Assembly (NCBI RefSeq): GCF_002871795.1
Contig: NZ_PNHL01000007.1
Location: forward strand, 1 to 64,000
Source: Brachybacterium sp. UMB0905
GTDB taxonomy: Bacteria; Actinomycetota; Actinomycetes; Actinomycetales; Dermabacteraceae
Direction: 5' to 3'
DNA length: 64,000 bases
In this document: piece after piece, positions 44,356 to 53,963 of the stretch
Layout: each line of letters opens with the position of its first letter
Position numbering within the stretch: the first letter of the stretch is position 1
Notes under the pieces: generated by a model
The model's database searches: none
Seen by the model: only the letters and a program-made list of their open reading frames with translations
What the model was told of the DNA's origin: nothing
Program-made: the position numbers and the translations under genes

Positions 44356-45810
44356 TCAGGCGAAGGGCGGCGGATCCGCGGTGGCGCCCTGGGCGCGGAT
44401 CTCGGCGATCAGCGCCTCGACGTCCGCGGAGGTGGTGGTGAAGGGGTCGAGGATCTGCACGGGCATCGCCCCAGGGCGGGTGAGGCGCATGGTGGTCCAG
44501 TCCACGGCGTGGTCCACGTCGTGCTCCTGGGCGGCGGTGACCACCTGGCCGCGCAGGTGGGCGCGGGTGGTGGTCGGTGCGGTGGTGCGGGCTCGCTGGA
44601 TCTGCTCGGCGCTCAGCACCGTGGGTGCGAGGCCGCGGCGGCGCAGGGAGTCGAACAGGCCCCGCTCGGGATCCAGATCGTGGTAGGCGAGGTCCAGGCG
44701 TTCAAGCGCCGGATCGGACATGTCCGTGCCGCGTCGCTCGGTGACCTGGGTGAACAGTCGCTCCTTGATCGCCCAGTCGAGGTGCTGCGCGGCCCAGGTG
44801 CGGTCCCCGGTGCGGACGGCATCCAGGGCCTTCTGCCAGGTCTCGAGGGTTTCGTGCTCGGTCTCGTCCTCGGCGAGGTCGCTGACGTGGTCCAGCCAGC
44901 GCTGCTGGATCTCGAGCGCGGTGGTGGTGCCCCCGTCCTCGAGCGGCAGCGGGGTGCTGCCGGTGAGGTCGCGGGCGACGGCCCGGATCGCTGCGATGTC
45001 ATCGGCGAGGGCGACGTCCGGCAGCGTGCGGCCGGATTCGATGGCGCGCAGCACGAGGTCGGTGGTCGCGAAGCGCAGGTGGGTGGAGACTTCGCTCATC
45101 GTGGAGTCGCCGACGATGACGTGCAGGCGGCGGAACCGGCTCGGATCGCCGTGAGGTTCATCGCGGGTGTTGATGATGGGACGGGTGCGAGTGGTGGCCG
45201 AGGAGACTGCCTCCCACATGTGGTCGCTGCGACGGGAGAACACGAAGCGCGCTGCCCCAGCTGCTGCGTCGGCGTCTGTCTTGTCACCACGGTTCTTGTC
45301 GTCACTGTCCTTATCGCCGATGCCGTCATCGGTCACGACACCACCGGCACCGGTGACGATCTGGCGGGTCACGAGGAACGGCACCAGGAATCGGGGCAGG
45401 CGGGTGAACTCGCCGCGACGGTCCACGAGGTAGTTCTCATGGGAGCCGAAGGCGTTTCCCTCGGAGTCCACATTGTTCTTCAGCAGGTGGATTCGGGCAT
45501 CGTGCCCGGCCTCGGCCAGGCGGTCATTGGCTTGAGCGGTGAGGTCGGCGAAGATCTGCTCCCCGGCGCGGTCCTGGGCGACGAGCTCCCACCAGTCATC
45601 GCATTCGGCGGTCGCGTATTCGGGGTGGGAGCCCACATCCAGGTAGAGACGGGCGGCGTTCTTCAGGAACACGTTGGAGGAGCGGCCCATCGCGACGACC
45701 GGCCGGAACAGCTCCCGGGCGGCCTCTTCGGGCTCGAGGGCGCGCGTGCCGTCGGCGCGCACGCACACCAGACCGAATTCGGTCTCCAGTCCTCCCACGC
45801 GGCGTTTCAC
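44356..45810 (-). CDS. pafA: Pup--protein ligase PafA
   Basis: A 484-residue carboxylate-amine ligase that attaches Pup to lysines. Its GTG start lies 4 bp after the pup stop. RRVGGLETEFGLV holds the nucleotide-binding Glu9, LYLDVGSHPEYAT the catalytic Asp (about 58), and IINTRDEPHGDP, LHVIVGDSTMSE are family blocks. Compared with the usual PafA, which goes straight from VTRQ…GAG to a QR/SRR strand, residues about 158-187 insert a charged D/K-rich stretch (GIGDKDSDDKNRGDKTD). The insert may make an extra loop. Confidence 0.95.
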   Translation of the reverse strand: MKRRVGGLETEFGLVCVRADGTRALEPEEAARELFRPVVAMGRSSNVFLKNAARLYLDVGSHPEYATAECDDWWELVAQDRAGEQIFADLTAQANDRLAEAGHDARIHLLKNNVDSEGNAFGSHENYLVDRRGEFTRLPRFLVPFLVTRQIVTGAGGVVTDDGIGDKDSDDKNRGDKTDADAAAGAARFVFSRRSDHMWEAVSSATTRTRPIINTRDEPHGDPSRFRRLHVIVGDSTMSEVSTHLRFATTDLVLRAIESGRTLPDVALADDIAAIRAVARDLTGSTPLPLEDGGTTTALEIQQRWLDHVSDLAEDETEHETLETWQKALDAVRTGDRTWAAQHLDWAIKERLFTQVTERRGTDMSDPALERLDLAYHDLDPERGLFDSLRRRGLAPTVLSAEQIQRARTTAPTTTRAHLRGQVVTAAQEHDVDHAVDWTTMRLTRPGAMPVQILDPFTTTSADVEALIAEIRAQGATADPPPFA

Positions 45811-45814
45811 GGGC

Positions 45815-46003
45815 TCACTCCCCGCCCTTCTGCACGAAGGAGCGCACGAAGGACTCGGCGTTCGCCTCGAGCACCGAGTCGATCTCATCGAGCAGGTCAT
45901 CGGCCGCTTGCGCGGAGGCGAAGGTCTGGCCGCCGGTGAGGTTCTCCTCGCCGGGGTTCTCGTCGTCGCCGGGGCCGGGGGCGTTCAGGGACTGCTGGGA
46001 CAT
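45815..46003 (-). CDS. pup: prokaryotic ubiquitin-like protein Pup
   Basis: A 62-residue Pup. It is mostly disordered and acidic with a helical C-terminal half ([30 protein letters not shown]). It ends in Gly-Gly-Glu, so the ligase can use it without deamidation; many other actinobacteria encode Gly-Gly-Gln and need Dop deamidation first. It is followed by pafA after 4 bp and preceded by dop with a 28-bp gap. No 20S proteasome genes lie between. Confidence 0.95.
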   Translation of the reverse strand: MSQQSLNAPGPGDDENPGEENLTGGQTFASAQAADDLLDEIDSVLEANAESFVRSFVQKGGE

Positions 46004-46031
46004 CGCTCCTCCTGGGGTGCTTAGCGGGTGG

Positions 46032-47729
46032 TCAGTCGGTGCTCACGGCGCGCTGCAGCGCCGCGAGCGTCTCATCGATGGGGGCGGCGGGGTCGATGCC
46101 GTGGTGGGAGCACCACTGCTGTGAGCCCAGGCGCGGATCGGCGAGCCGCAGCCGCATGCTGCCCTCGCTGCCGCGCAGCGTGATCACATCCCAGCCGGCG
46201 GAGGGCACATCGGCCCGGTGCGCGGCGACGAGGGCGCCTCGCAGGTGGGCGCGGGTGCTCGCGGGCGGCGTGGTGATCGCCTGCTGCACCTCCTGCTCGC
46301 TGACCAGGGTGGGCACCGCACCGGCGGCCCGCAGTCTGCCGAACAGTCCGCTGCTGGGCCGCAGGTCAGAGAACTGCAGGGCCATCATCGCCAGGCGCGG
46401 ATCCTCCCAGCCCAGGCTGTGGCGGGCGCGGTAGCGCTCGAGCAGCTGCAGCAGCGTCACCCATTCCACGCGGCCGGCCGCCAGCATCGGGTCGCGTTCG
46501 AGCAGATCGAGGATCTCGCCCCATGCGGTGAGGACCTGCGCGGTCTCGGCGTCGTCGAGGTCGGCGGCTGCGCGGATCGACTCGAGGTGGGCTCGCTGGA
46601 TCTGGAGGGCGGTGAGCTCGCGCCCGTCGGCCAGCGGCACTGTGGTGGTGAGGCTGGGGTCGTGGCTGATGTCGCGCACGGCCTGGACCGGGTCGGCGAG
46701 GGTGAGGTCCGGGAGGATGCGGGTGCCGCTGCGGTGCTGGGCCTCGAGGGCGGCGAGCAGCAGGGAGGTGGTGCCGAGCTTGAGGAAGGTCGATTCCTCG
46801 AGCTGATTGGCGTCCCCGATGATCACGTGCAGGCGGCGGAAGCGCTCGGCGTCGGCGTGGGGTTCATCGCGCGTGTTCACGATGGGCCGGTTCAGGGTGG
46901 TCTCCAGCCCCACCTCGGCCTCCATGAAGTCAGCGCGGGAGGAGATCTGGAAACCGGGCTGCTCGCCGCGCAGGCCGATGCCCACCCGGCCGGAGCCGAC
47001 CAGGATCTGGCGGGTGACCAGGAACGGCAGCAGCGCAGCGACCACGTCCTCGAAGGGCACAGCGCGGTCCAGCAGGTAGTTCTCGTGGGTGCCGTAGGAG
47101 GCGCCCTTGCCATCGGTGTTGTTCTTGTACAGCGCCACGGCGGGCACCCCGTCGGTGCGGGCAAGGATGTCCATGGCGCGCCGCGCGATCTCCTCCCCGG
47201 CCCGATCCGCGATGACCGCTTCGCGGGCGCGCAGCACCTCGGGGGCGGAGTACTCGGGGTGGGCGTGGTCCACGTACCAGCGGGCCCCGGAGGTGAGCAC
47301 CGAGTTGCCGATCGAGCGCTGCGCCGCCCAGGCGAGAATCTCCTGGTCATCACCGTCCGGCGGGACCTCCGGGCCCTGCAGCGGCAGGTCCAGCTCGATG
47401 CTGGGGACGTGGGCGTCATGCACCTCATCGGTGAGCTGACTGGGGTGGGCGGCGGCGCGCTCGAGCTCGAAGCCGCGAGCATCCCGCAGCGGCGTCTCAT
47501 CCCCGTAGTCCCAGCGGACGCGCCGACCCCGCTCCCCCTCGTTCTCATCGAGCAGGGCGTAGGCGCCCACCACGAGGTGGGACAGCAGGATCGAGCTGCC
47601 AGTGCCGGCCTGGGCCCGCTCCTCAAGGTCGGCGTGGAGGATCCCGAACTCCGTCTCGATGCCCATCACCCGCTCGGTGGTGAGACGGGGGGCCGACGGG
47701 TCGCGGGGCGGGCGGGTGGGGCTGGTCAT
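46032..47729 (-). CDS. dop: depupylase/deamidase Dop
   Basis: A 565-residue PafA-like enzyme. [11 protein letters not shown] holds the ATP-binding Glu, and [15 protein letters not shown] and [21 protein letters not shown] are Dop blocks. It is longer than PafA because of the Dop-type N-terminal loop ([18 protein letters not shown] … [10 protein letters not shown]). Dop removes Pup from tagged proteins; its deamidase step is not needed here because Pup ends in Glu. Its start overlaps the ARC stop (ATGA). Confidence 0.95.
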   Translation of the reverse strand: MTSPTRPPRDPSAPRLTTERVMGIETEFGILHADLEERAQAGTGSSILLSHLVVGAYALLDENEGERGRRVRWDYGDETPLRDARGFELERAAAHPSQLTDEVHDAHVPSIELDLPLQGPEVPPDGDDQEILAWAAQRSIGNSVLTSGARWYVDHAHPEYSAPEVLRAREAVIADRAGEEIARRAMDILARTDGVPAVALYKNNTDGKGASYGTHENYLLDRAVPFEDVVAALLPFLVTRQILVGSGRVGIGLRGEQPGFQISSRADFMEAEVGLETTLNRPIVNTRDEPHADAERFRRLHVIIGDANQLEESTFLKLGTTSLLLAALEAQHRSGTRILPDLTLADPVQAVRDISHDPSLTTTVPLADGRELTALQIQRAHLESIRAAADLDDAETAQVLTAWGEILDLLERDPMLAAGRVEWVTLLQLLERYRARHSLGWEDPRLAMMALQFSDLRPSSGLFGRLRAAGAVPTLVSEQEVQQAITTPPASTRAHLRGALVAAHRADVPSAGWDVITLRGSEGSMRLRLADPRLGSQQWCSHHGIDPAAPIDETLAALQRAVSTD

Positions 47730-49297
47730 ACGGTCCTCTCCCGCTCGCCGCTGAGGTCCCGGGCGGTCAGCGGCACGATCGCCTCGATGCGGCGCCGTCC
47801 CCCGACGCCGCTTACGCGCGCCCAGTCCTCAGCCTGCCCGGAGGCGGGCATGTCCTCGTTCTCCTCGAACTCGGCGCGGATGGCGGCATGCAGATGCGCG
47901 GCGCCGACACCGACCTCCCCGGTGGCGATCTGGTCCTTGACGGCGAGCTTCTTCGCGCGGTCGACGATGTTGCGCAGCGTCGCCCCGGAGACCACGTCGT
48001 GGAAATGCAGGGTCTCGTGGCTGCCATCGGAGAAGTCGATGCGCACGAACGCCGTCGAGGGATCCTCGGCGTAGATCTCCTGTACGGCGAGGTCCAGCAG
48101 CGCCTCGCGGTCCTCACGCACCGGCACCTGATCATCGAGGTACAGACCCAGGATCTCGCGGGCGGCCTGCGCGTCAGGGCGGCGCACGCGGATCTTCACA
48201 TCCAGGCGGCCGGGCCGCAGGATCGCCGGGTCGATCATGTCCTCGCGGTTGGAGGCACCGATGACGATGACATTGTCCAGGCCTTCGACGCCGTCGATCT
48301 CCGCCAGCAGCTGCGGCACGATCGTGGTCTCCACATCGCTCGAGAGCCCTGTGCCGCGGGTGCGGAACAGCGCCTCCATCTCATCGAAGAAGATGACGAC
48401 GGGGTGATCGGCGGCGGCCTTCTCGCGGGCCCGTTCGAACACCAGGCGGATCGAACGCTCGGTCTCTCCGACGTACTTGTTCAGCAGCTCGGGGCCCTTC
48501 ACGTTGAGGAAGGCGGAGTTCGCGAGCGCCTCCTCGGTGCTGATACCCCGCACCTCGGCGCTGCGCAGCACCAGCTCATGCGCGACCGCTTTGGCGATCA
48601 TGGTCTTGCCGCAGCCGGGCGGGCCGTACAGCAGCACGCCCTGTGGGGGTCGCAGGCCGTAGGTGCGGTAGAGGTCCTGCTGCAAAAACGGCAGCTCCAC
48701 GGCGTCGCGGATCGCCTCGATCTGTGGGCCGAGCCCGCCGATCTGCTCGAAGGTCACTTCCGGCACCTGCTCGAGGACGAGGTCGGTGATCTCCGCGCGC
48801 TCGATCCGTTCGAGTACGAGCTGCGCGCGCAGATCTACCAGGACGTGGTCGCCCGGGTGCAGGGGCTCGGACCCGAGGCCGCCGGCGCGGCGCAGCAGGC
48901 GGTTGTCATCGGGGGCGACAGCGACGATCACGCGCTCATCGGCGAGGGATTCCAGGACCGTGACCACGTTCCCGGCATCGGCCGCGGGCACCGCCTCGAT
49001 CGCGGCGAGGGCCTCGTTCAGCCGCAGCTCGGTGCCGGGGGTGAGGGCCTCGAGGTCCAGTTGCGCGGCGGTCGCTACGCGCAGGCGGCGCCCGTTGTGG
49101 AGCACGTCGATGGTGGTGCCCTCACAGCGGCGCAGGAAGGTGGCGTAGGAGTTCGGTGGATCGCCGACGCGTTCGAGGTCGGCCTTGAGCTCGACGATCT
49201 GGGTGCGGGCGGAGCGCAGCGAGGAGATCAGCCGGTCATTGTGGGCGGCGAGCTGCTCGAGCTCCGCGGTCATCTCCGCGTAGGTCTTCATCGCCAT
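47726..49297 (-). CDS. arc: proteasome-type AAA ATPase ARC (Mpa)
   Basis: A 523-residue hexameric AAA unfoldase that recognises Pup. Residues 1-45 are the coiled coil that binds Pup, followed by two OB-fold segments (about 55-170), Walker A GPPGCGKT (225-232) and Walker B VIFFDEME (301-308). The C-terminus ends SGERERTV; mycobacterial Mpa ends with GQYL, whose Tyr docks into the 20S alpha ring, and no such motif is present. It shares the operon with dop, pup and pafA. SD GGAGGAG precedes the ATG. Confidence 0.95.
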   Translation of the reverse strand: MAMKTYAEMTAELEQLAAHNDRLISSLRSARTQIVELKADLERVGDPPNSYATFLRRCEGTTIDVLHNGRRLRVATAAQLDLEALTPGTELRLNEALAAIEAVPAADAGNVVTVLESLADERVIVAVAPDDNRLLRRAGGLGSEPLHPGDHVLVDLRAQLVLERIERAEITDLVLEQVPEVTFEQIGGLGPQIEAIRDAVELPFLQQDLYRTYGLRPPQGVLLYGPPGCGKTMIAKAVAHELVLRSAEVRGISTEEALANSAFLNVKGPELLNKYVGETERSIRLVFERAREKAAADHPVVIFFDEMEALFRTRGTGLSSDVETTIVPQLLAEIDGVEGLDNVIVIGASNREDMIDPAILRPGRLDVKIRVRRPDAQAAREILGLYLDDQVPVREDREALLDLAVQEIYAEDPSTAFVRIDFSDGSHETLHFHDVVSGATLRNIVDRAKKLAVKDQIATGEVGVGAAHLHAAIRAEFEENEDMPASGQAEDWARVSGVGGRRRIEAIVPLTARDLSGERERTV

Positions 49298-49358
49298 GTC
49301 TCCTCCTTCATCGGCTGGGTGGGGATCGACGGGGTCCGGGGCGGTGCTGGCACGCGGC

Positions 49359-50417
49359 TCAGCGGTCCCGGCCCTGGCGGATGTCCCGCAGGGCCCGTTT
49401 GATCTTGCGCGGGGCGACGCCCCGCTCCCCCAGGTCCTGCGGGGTCCACTCGTTCGTGGAGCCGCCGAAGCCGTCGTTGTCGGGGTGGTTCAGCTCCGCC
49501 TCATCCCGGGACCCGGGGGCGGGACGGGTGATGCGGCGCAGCGCCGGAGTGCCATGCGCGGTACGGCGGGCGGTCAGCAGGAAGCCGGTGTGGGCATTCA
49601 TGCGGTGCTCGGGCCGCACGGCGAGACCTTCGAGGTGCCATGGCCGCACGAAGGACTCCCAGGCAAAGGGCTCGGTGAACTCGCCGTGGTCGCGCAGGGC
49701 CTCGGCGGTGCGGGACAGCTGGGTGACGGTCGCGACGTAGGCGAGGAACACGCCACCGGACACCAGTACCTCGGCGGCGGCATCTACGCATTCCCAGGGG
49801 GCCAGCATGTCCAGCACCACGCGGTCCACAGCGGGCGTGCCGGGGCTGAGCGTCGGAGCGATGTCCTGGAAATCGCCGACGCTCAACTGCCAGGCAGGGT
49901 GGTCCCCGCCGAAATAGGTCTCGACGTTCTCGCGGGCCACCTCGGCGAAATCTTCGCGCCGTTCGATCGAGTGGACGCTGCCCTCGGGGCCGACAGCGCG
50001 CAGCAGCGCGGTGGTGAGCCCGCCGGAGCCCACCCCGGCTTCGAGCACGCGCGCACCGGGGAAGATATCGGCCCACATGAGGATCTGCGCGGAGTCCTTG
50101 GGGTAGATGATCGCGGCGCCGCGCGGCATGGAGAGCATGTAGTCGCTGTACAGGGGGCGCAGCGCCTGGTAGCGGGTGCCGTGGTTGTCCTCGATGACCA
50201 CGCCGTCCTCGGCGCCGATCAGCTGCTCGTGCAGGATCACGCCGCGGTGGGTGTGGAAGCGGCCGCCGGGTTTGAGGGTGATGGTGTGCAGGCGGTTCTT
50301 CGCGTCGGACAGCTGCACCTTGTCTCCGAGGGCGAAGGGGCCGGTGCGATCCAGGCCGCGGCGCGGGGCACGGGGGGCGGGAGCAGAGGCCCCGTCGGGC
50401 TGCGGCTGATCAGTCAT
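49359..50417 (-). CDS. trmI: tRNA (adenine-N1)-methyltransferase TrmI-like
   Basis: A 352-residue tRNA m1A58 methyltransferase, upstream of the proteasome ATPase as in mycobacteria. [17 protein letters not shown] N-terminal domain precedes the SAM site [28 protein letters not shown] holds the catalytic Asp and the C-terminal loop. The C-terminal tail is a Pro/Asp-rich extension. The start ATG at 50417 follows TATGCT by seven bases, which suggests a leaderless mRNA; a second ATG inside that hexamer (50429) is unlikely to be used. Confidence 0.9.
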   Translation of the reverse strand: MTDQPQPDGASAPAPRAPRRGLDRTGPFALGDKVQLSDAKNRLHTITLKPGGRFHTHRGVILHEQLIGAEDGVVIEDNHGTRYQALRPLYSDYMLSMPRGAAIIYPKDSAQILMWADIFPGARVLEAGVGSGGLTTALLRAVGPEGSVHSIERREDFAEVARENVETYFGGDHPAWQLSVGDFQDIAPTLSPGTPAVDRVVLDMLAPWECVDAAAEVLVSGGVFLAYVATVTQLSRTAEALRDHGEFTEPFAWESFVRPWHLEGLAVRPEHRMNAHTGFLLTARRTAHGTPALRRITRPAPGSRDEAELNHPDNDGFGGSTNEWTPQDLGERGVAPRKIKRALRDIRQGRDR

Positions 50418-50424
50418 ACTCTCC

Positions 50425-50430
50425 AGCATA
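50425..50430 (-). promoter_or_regulatory. leaderless promoter of trmI and the pupylation operon
   Basis: On the minus strand TATGCT is followed by GGAGAGT and the ATG at 50417. This is probably the promoter for trmI-arc-dop-pup-pafA. Confidence 0.5.
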
Positions 50431-50460
50431 GGTCTGCGCCGGGGTGAGACCGCCCGGTGT

Positions 50461-51585
50461 TCACCGTCCGCGCAGGCGGGCGTTGACATCCGCGCTCATG
50501 ATCACACCGCGGACCGACCCGTCGGCCTCCCGCACGAGGTACACGGGGGCGGGCGCATCCAGCATCGCGGACAGCAGCGCATCCCCGGCAAGGTCTCCGG
50601 GCAGGGAACGCACGGGCCCGATCGGCATGGCGATAGCGCTGACCGCGGTCGCCTCGCGGCGCGGCGCGGGCACCGCCGCGAGAGCCCCGGTATCGAGGCG
50701 GTAGGCGCGCCCGAGGCTGCCGGGTGCCGCCGGATCCGGGGCGAGGTCCACCACCAGCACCTGCTCGGGATCAACCTGGGCGGGCAGCTGGCCGAGCGGG
50801 GTCTGCGGCGCGCAGATCAGCATCGAGCGCAGCAGGTCCCCAGCGTCCAAGCGCTCGGCACGTTCCTGGACGCGGGCGCCCTCCAGGGCGCGCGAAGCCC
50901 CGGACCACAGCAGGGAGGCGATGAGCACAGCCCACACGATGGTCAGCAGCTGTCCGGTCATCGAGGCGTGTCCCCGGGCGGCGCGCCACAGCGGCACCAG
51001 GACGACGGCGATCGCCAGACCGCGGCCGATCCACGCAGTGACCCGGGTGCCGACGGTCGGGCGGCGCAGGATGCTGCCCAGCAACGCTTCGAGGGCGCGC
51101 CCGCCGTCCATCGGCAGCCCGGGCAGCAGATTGAATAGGGCCAGCGCCAGGTTCAGCCAGGAGCAGAAGCCCCAGAACAGTGCTGCCGGAGTCCCCGGGT
51201 CAGTGGCCAGTGCGGTGATCGCGAACGTGAGAGCGGCCAGCAGCAGATTGCTCACCGGTCCTGCGAGGGAGATGAGGATCGAGCCGATGCCACCGCGCGG
51301 TCCGCCGCGGTATTGGGTGTGCCCGCCCCACAGCGTCAGTGCGATGTGCTCGACGCGGGCGCCGAAGGCTCGGGCGATGAGGGCGTGCGCGGCCTCATGC
51401 ACCAGTACGGACAGGACGAGGAACCCTCCCACCCCGATGGCCAGCAGGATCGCGCGAGAAGGGATCTCGGAGACGCGCTCGAGCGCCGGGTACATGAGCA
51501 CCGCCAGCACGAGCACCATGATCACGGTGCCGGGGCTGACGCGCAGTGGCGGTAGGGAGCCCAGGCGCAGGGCACGGCCACTCAT
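50461..51585 (-). CDS. M50-family site-2 protease-like membrane protease
   Basis: A 374-residue polytopic zinc protease. The active site HEAAH is at about residue 63-67 in VLVHEAAHALIARAFGA, and the second metal site LPGLPMDGGRALEAL is at about 152-166. The C-terminal part (from about 250) is CBS-like: VDPEQVLVVDLAPDP and GDALLSAMLDAPAPVYLVREADG. Such proteins cleave transmembrane substrates in the membrane; the target is unknown. It lies 43 bp upstream of trmI in the same direction. Confidence 0.85.
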   Translation of the reverse strand: MSGRALRLGSLPPLRVSPGTVIMVLVLAVLMYPALERVSEIPSRAILLAIGVGGFLVLSVLVHEAAHALIARAFGARVEHIALTLWGGHTQYRGGPRGGIGSILISLAGPVSNLLLAALTFAITALATDPGTPAALFWGFCSWLNLALALFNLLPGLPMDGGRALEALLGSILRRPTVGTRVTAWIGRGLAIAVVLVPLWRAARGHASMTGQLLTIVWAVLIASLLWSGASRALEGARVQERAERLDAGDLLRSMLICAPQTPLGQLPAQVDPEQVLVVDLAPDPAAPGSLGRAYRLDTGALAAVPAPRREATAVSAIAMPIGPVRSLPGDLAGDALLSAMLDAPAPVYLVREADGSVRGVIMSADVNARLRGR

Positions 51586-51731
51586 CGGCGCCTCCTCACG
51601 GTTGTGGCTGGGGTGATCGACGCTGTTTGGGCGATCTCGGAATCATCGTGGTCGTGGCGCGGTCTGCGCCGGAGGCAGGATACGGGCCGCACCTGCGCGG
51701 AGCGCCGCGGCGCCGCTTAAGCCACCCTGCC

Positions 51732-51737
51732 TATGAT
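51732..51737 (+). promoter_or_regulatory. leaderless promoter of the PAC2 gene
   Basis: TATGAT at 51732-51737 is followed by GGATCG and the ATG at 51744, so the mRNA should start at the ATG. No Shine-Dalgarno is present. Confidence 0.6.
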
Positions 51738-51743
51738 GGATCG

Positions 51744-52553
51744 ATGAGTCGTATCGCCATCACCGCGTTCTCCGGCTGGAATGACGCCGGTGAGGCCGCC
51801 ACCGGTGTGATCGAGCACCTGTTGGAGGTGTGGCCTTCGCGTCCGGCCGGGGCGGTGGATGCTGAGGAGTTCATTGATTTTCAGGTCAATCGGCCGGAGA
51901 TCCGCACGACCGAGGATTCCCGGCGCGTGGTGGATTGGCCGGATACGCAGCTGCGGCTGATCACTCCTCCGCGCGGTCAGGAGATCATCACCGTGTGTGG
52001 GCCCGAGCCGTCGCTGCGGTGGAAGCGCTTCTGCGATGAGGTGCTCGAGCAGCTGCAGATCCTCGATGTGAGCTCCGTGGTCTCGCTCGGGGCGCTGCTG
52101 GCCGATGCCCCGCACAGCCGCCCGTTGCCCACGTCCGCTCTGGTCGAACCGGTGCCAGCGCAGCAGGTGGAGGAGAGCAGCCTGTACGAGGGTCCGGTGG
52201 GGGTGCCGACGATCCTCGCCCGCCGCACCGCGGCCGCGGGCCTGCGCACGACGAGCATGTGGGTGCAGGTCCCCCACTACGTCTCGCAGAACACCTCCCC
52301 GAAGGCGGTCCTGTCGCTGCTGCGGCAGGTGCAGGAGCACATCGGGGCGCCGATCCCGCTCGAGGAGCTAGTGGAAGATGCCGAGGCGTGGGAGCGGGGC
52401 GTGGATGAGCTGGCCCGCACCGATGAGGACATCGCCGACTATGTGCGGCGCCTGGAGCAGGCGCAGGATGCGGCCGAGCTGCCGGAGGCCAGCGGCGATG
52501 CGATCGCCAAGGAGTTCGAGCAGTTCCTGCGCCGTCGCCGCGAGGACGGCTGA
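51744..52553 (+). CDS. PAC2-family protein
   Basis: A 269-residue PAC2 (proteasome assembly chaperone 2-like) protein, common in actinobacteria but of unconfirmed function. It starts MSRIAITAFSGWNDAGEAATG with the family AFEGWNDA-like motif, then DFQVNRPEIR, IITVCGPEPSLRWKRF and VSLGALLADAPHSRPLP. The C-terminal quarter is a charged coiled coil (VRRLEQAQDAAELPEASGD). The proximity to the pupylation cluster is suggestive but not proof. Confidence 0.85.
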   Translation: MSRIAITAFSGWNDAGEAATGVIEHLLEVWPSRPAGAVDAEEFIDFQVNRPEIRTTEDSRRVVDWPDTQLRLITPPRGQEIITVCGPEPSLRWKRFCDEVLEQLQILDVSSVVSLGALLADAPHSRPLPTSALVEPVPAQQVEESSLYEGPVGVPTILARRTAAAGLRTTSMWVQVPHYVSQNTSPKAVLSLLRQVQEHIGAPIPLEELVEDAEAWERGVDELARTDEDIADYVRRLEQAQDAAELPEASGDAIAKEFEQFLRRRREDG

Positions 52554-52586
52554 GCCACCCGGGCAGCTGAGCGACCCCGGCAGCCA

Positions 52587-52600
52587 AGCGCCCGGGCGCT
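52587..52600. terminator. short palindrome between converging genes
   Basis: AGCGCCCGGGCGCT is a perfect 14-bp palindrome between the ends of the PAC2 and mshC genes. It could terminate both transcripts, but has no T-run. Confidence 0.3.
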
Positions 52601-52612
52601 CAGGTGCTCAGC

Positions 52613-53860
52613 TCACGTCAGATCAAGACCGAACAGCGCATCGGCCGCTGCCGCGACATCCGCGGGAGCATCCGGCCCCAGCTCGAGCGTCGGCGGTTCC
52701 TCCCCGGCGGCCCAGGCGTCGAGGACTGCCAGCGCCTGCGGGGTGTCGAGGTCCTGGCGCAGGGACGCCCGCAGGGCCTCCACCACGGCCGGGTGCTGCC
52801 CGCCCCGGCGCGCCGCGGCACGGTAGGTCTCCAGGCGCTGCCGGGCGGCGTCGAGCTCGGCGTCGGACCAGGCCCAGTCCGAGCGGTAGTGGTGGGCCAT
52901 GAGCACCAGACGGATCGCCATCGGCTCCACCCCGTCACGCACCAGACGGTGGACGAACACGAGATTGCCCAGCGACTTGCTCATCTTCTCGCCCTCGTAG
53001 GCGACCATCCCGGCATGCGCATAGGCGACGGCGAAGGGTCGACCGAGCGCCACCGCGTGTGCGGCGGACAGGTCGTGATGGGGGAAGATGAGATCGCTGC
53101 CCCCGGCCTGGATGTCGAAGGGCAGACCCAGTCCCTGGTCGGCGATGCATACGCACTCCACGTGCCAGCCGGGGCGGCCGCGGCCGAGCATCGGTGCGTC
53201 CCAGGCGGGCTCCCCGGGCCGGGCGGCGCGCCACAGCAGCGGATCGAAGCGCCCCCGCTTCCCGCGACGCTCCGGATCCCCGCCGCGCTCGGCGAAGACC
53301 TCGAGCATCTGCTCCTCACTCCAGCCCGATACGTCCCCCAGAGCGCCGTCCTGCGAAAGATCCAGGTACCAGTCCGCATCGGCCACATCGTCGTTCTCGA
53401 CGCGGTAGGCGCGCCCACGCTCCACGAGGGCAGTGACCGCCGCGATGATCTCCTCCATCGCCTCGCTCACGGAGCGGAAGGTGTGCGGCGGCAGCACCCG
53501 CAGCGCCTCCATGTCATCGGCGAACAGCGCCACCTGAGAGGCGGCGAGCTCACGCCAGTCCACGTCATCGCGCGCGGCTCGCTCGAGCAGCGGGTCATCG
53601 ACGTCGGTCACGTTCTGGGCGGTCGTGACCCGATACCCGGTGTCCGCGAGGGCCCGGTGGATGAGATCGGCGGCGTGATACGTCGCGGCATGACCCAGGT
53701 GGGTGGCGTCATACGGCGTGATCCCGCAGACGTAGAGGCGAGCGTGCCCCTCCTGCTGCGGCACCACCGGCGCAATGCGGCCGCTGCGGGCGTCGAACAG
53801 GCGCAGCGGCAGGCCGGAGGCGGGCAGAGGGGTCCAGGCAGGGGCATTCCAGGAGTGCAC
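52613..53860 (-). CDS. mshC: cysteine--1-D-myo-inosityl-glucosaminide ligase
   Basis: A 415-residue enzyme of mycothiol synthesis that ligates Cys to GlcN-Ins with ATP. It resembles CysRS: YVCGITPYDATHLGHAATY holds the HIGH-like motif and GEKMSKSLGN the KMSKS motif; the zinc Cys is in VCGIT and the second in WHVECVCIADQ with HHDL. The MshC signatures are YDATHLGHAATY and the length below CysRS. It is a marker of mycothiol-using actinobacteria. The GTG start lies 6 bases after TATGAT, so leaderless. Confidence 0.95.
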   Translation of the reverse strand: MHSWNAPAWTPLPASGLPLRLFDARSGRIAPVVPQQEGHARLYVCGITPYDATHLGHAATYHAADLIHRALADTGYRVTTAQNVTDVDDPLLERAARDDVDWRELAASQVALFADDMEALRVLPPHTFRSVSEAMEEIIAAVTALVERGRAYRVENDDVADADWYLDLSQDGALGDVSGWSEEQMLEVFAERGGDPERRGKRGRFDPLLWRAARPGEPAWDAPMLGRGRPGWHVECVCIADQGLGLPFDIQAGGSDLIFPHHDLSAAHAVALGRPFAVAYAHAGMVAYEGEKMSKSLGNLVFVHRLVRDGVEPMAIRLVLMAHHYRSDWAWSDAELDAARQRLETYRAAARRGGQHPAVVEALRASLRQDLDTPQALAVLDAWAAGEEPPTLELGPDAPADVAAAADALFGLDLT

Positions 53861-53866
53861 CCATCG

Positions 53867-53872
53867 ATCATA
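53867..53872 (-). promoter_or_regulatory. leaderless promoter of mshC
   Basis: On the minus strand TATGAT is followed by CGATGG and the GTG at 53860. Confidence 0.6.
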
Positions 53873-53963
53873 CGGGCGGGGACTGAGGCCGAGCCGTGAC
53901 TCCGCCGCGGCAGCGACCTAGCCCAGAGCTGCACCTTCGCTCAGGCGCTTCCTGCCAGGCGTC

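Noticed and set aside
51586..51743. Riboswitch search between the M50 and PAC2 genes
   Set aside because: No conserved aptamer blocks; only the -10 hexamer is convincing.
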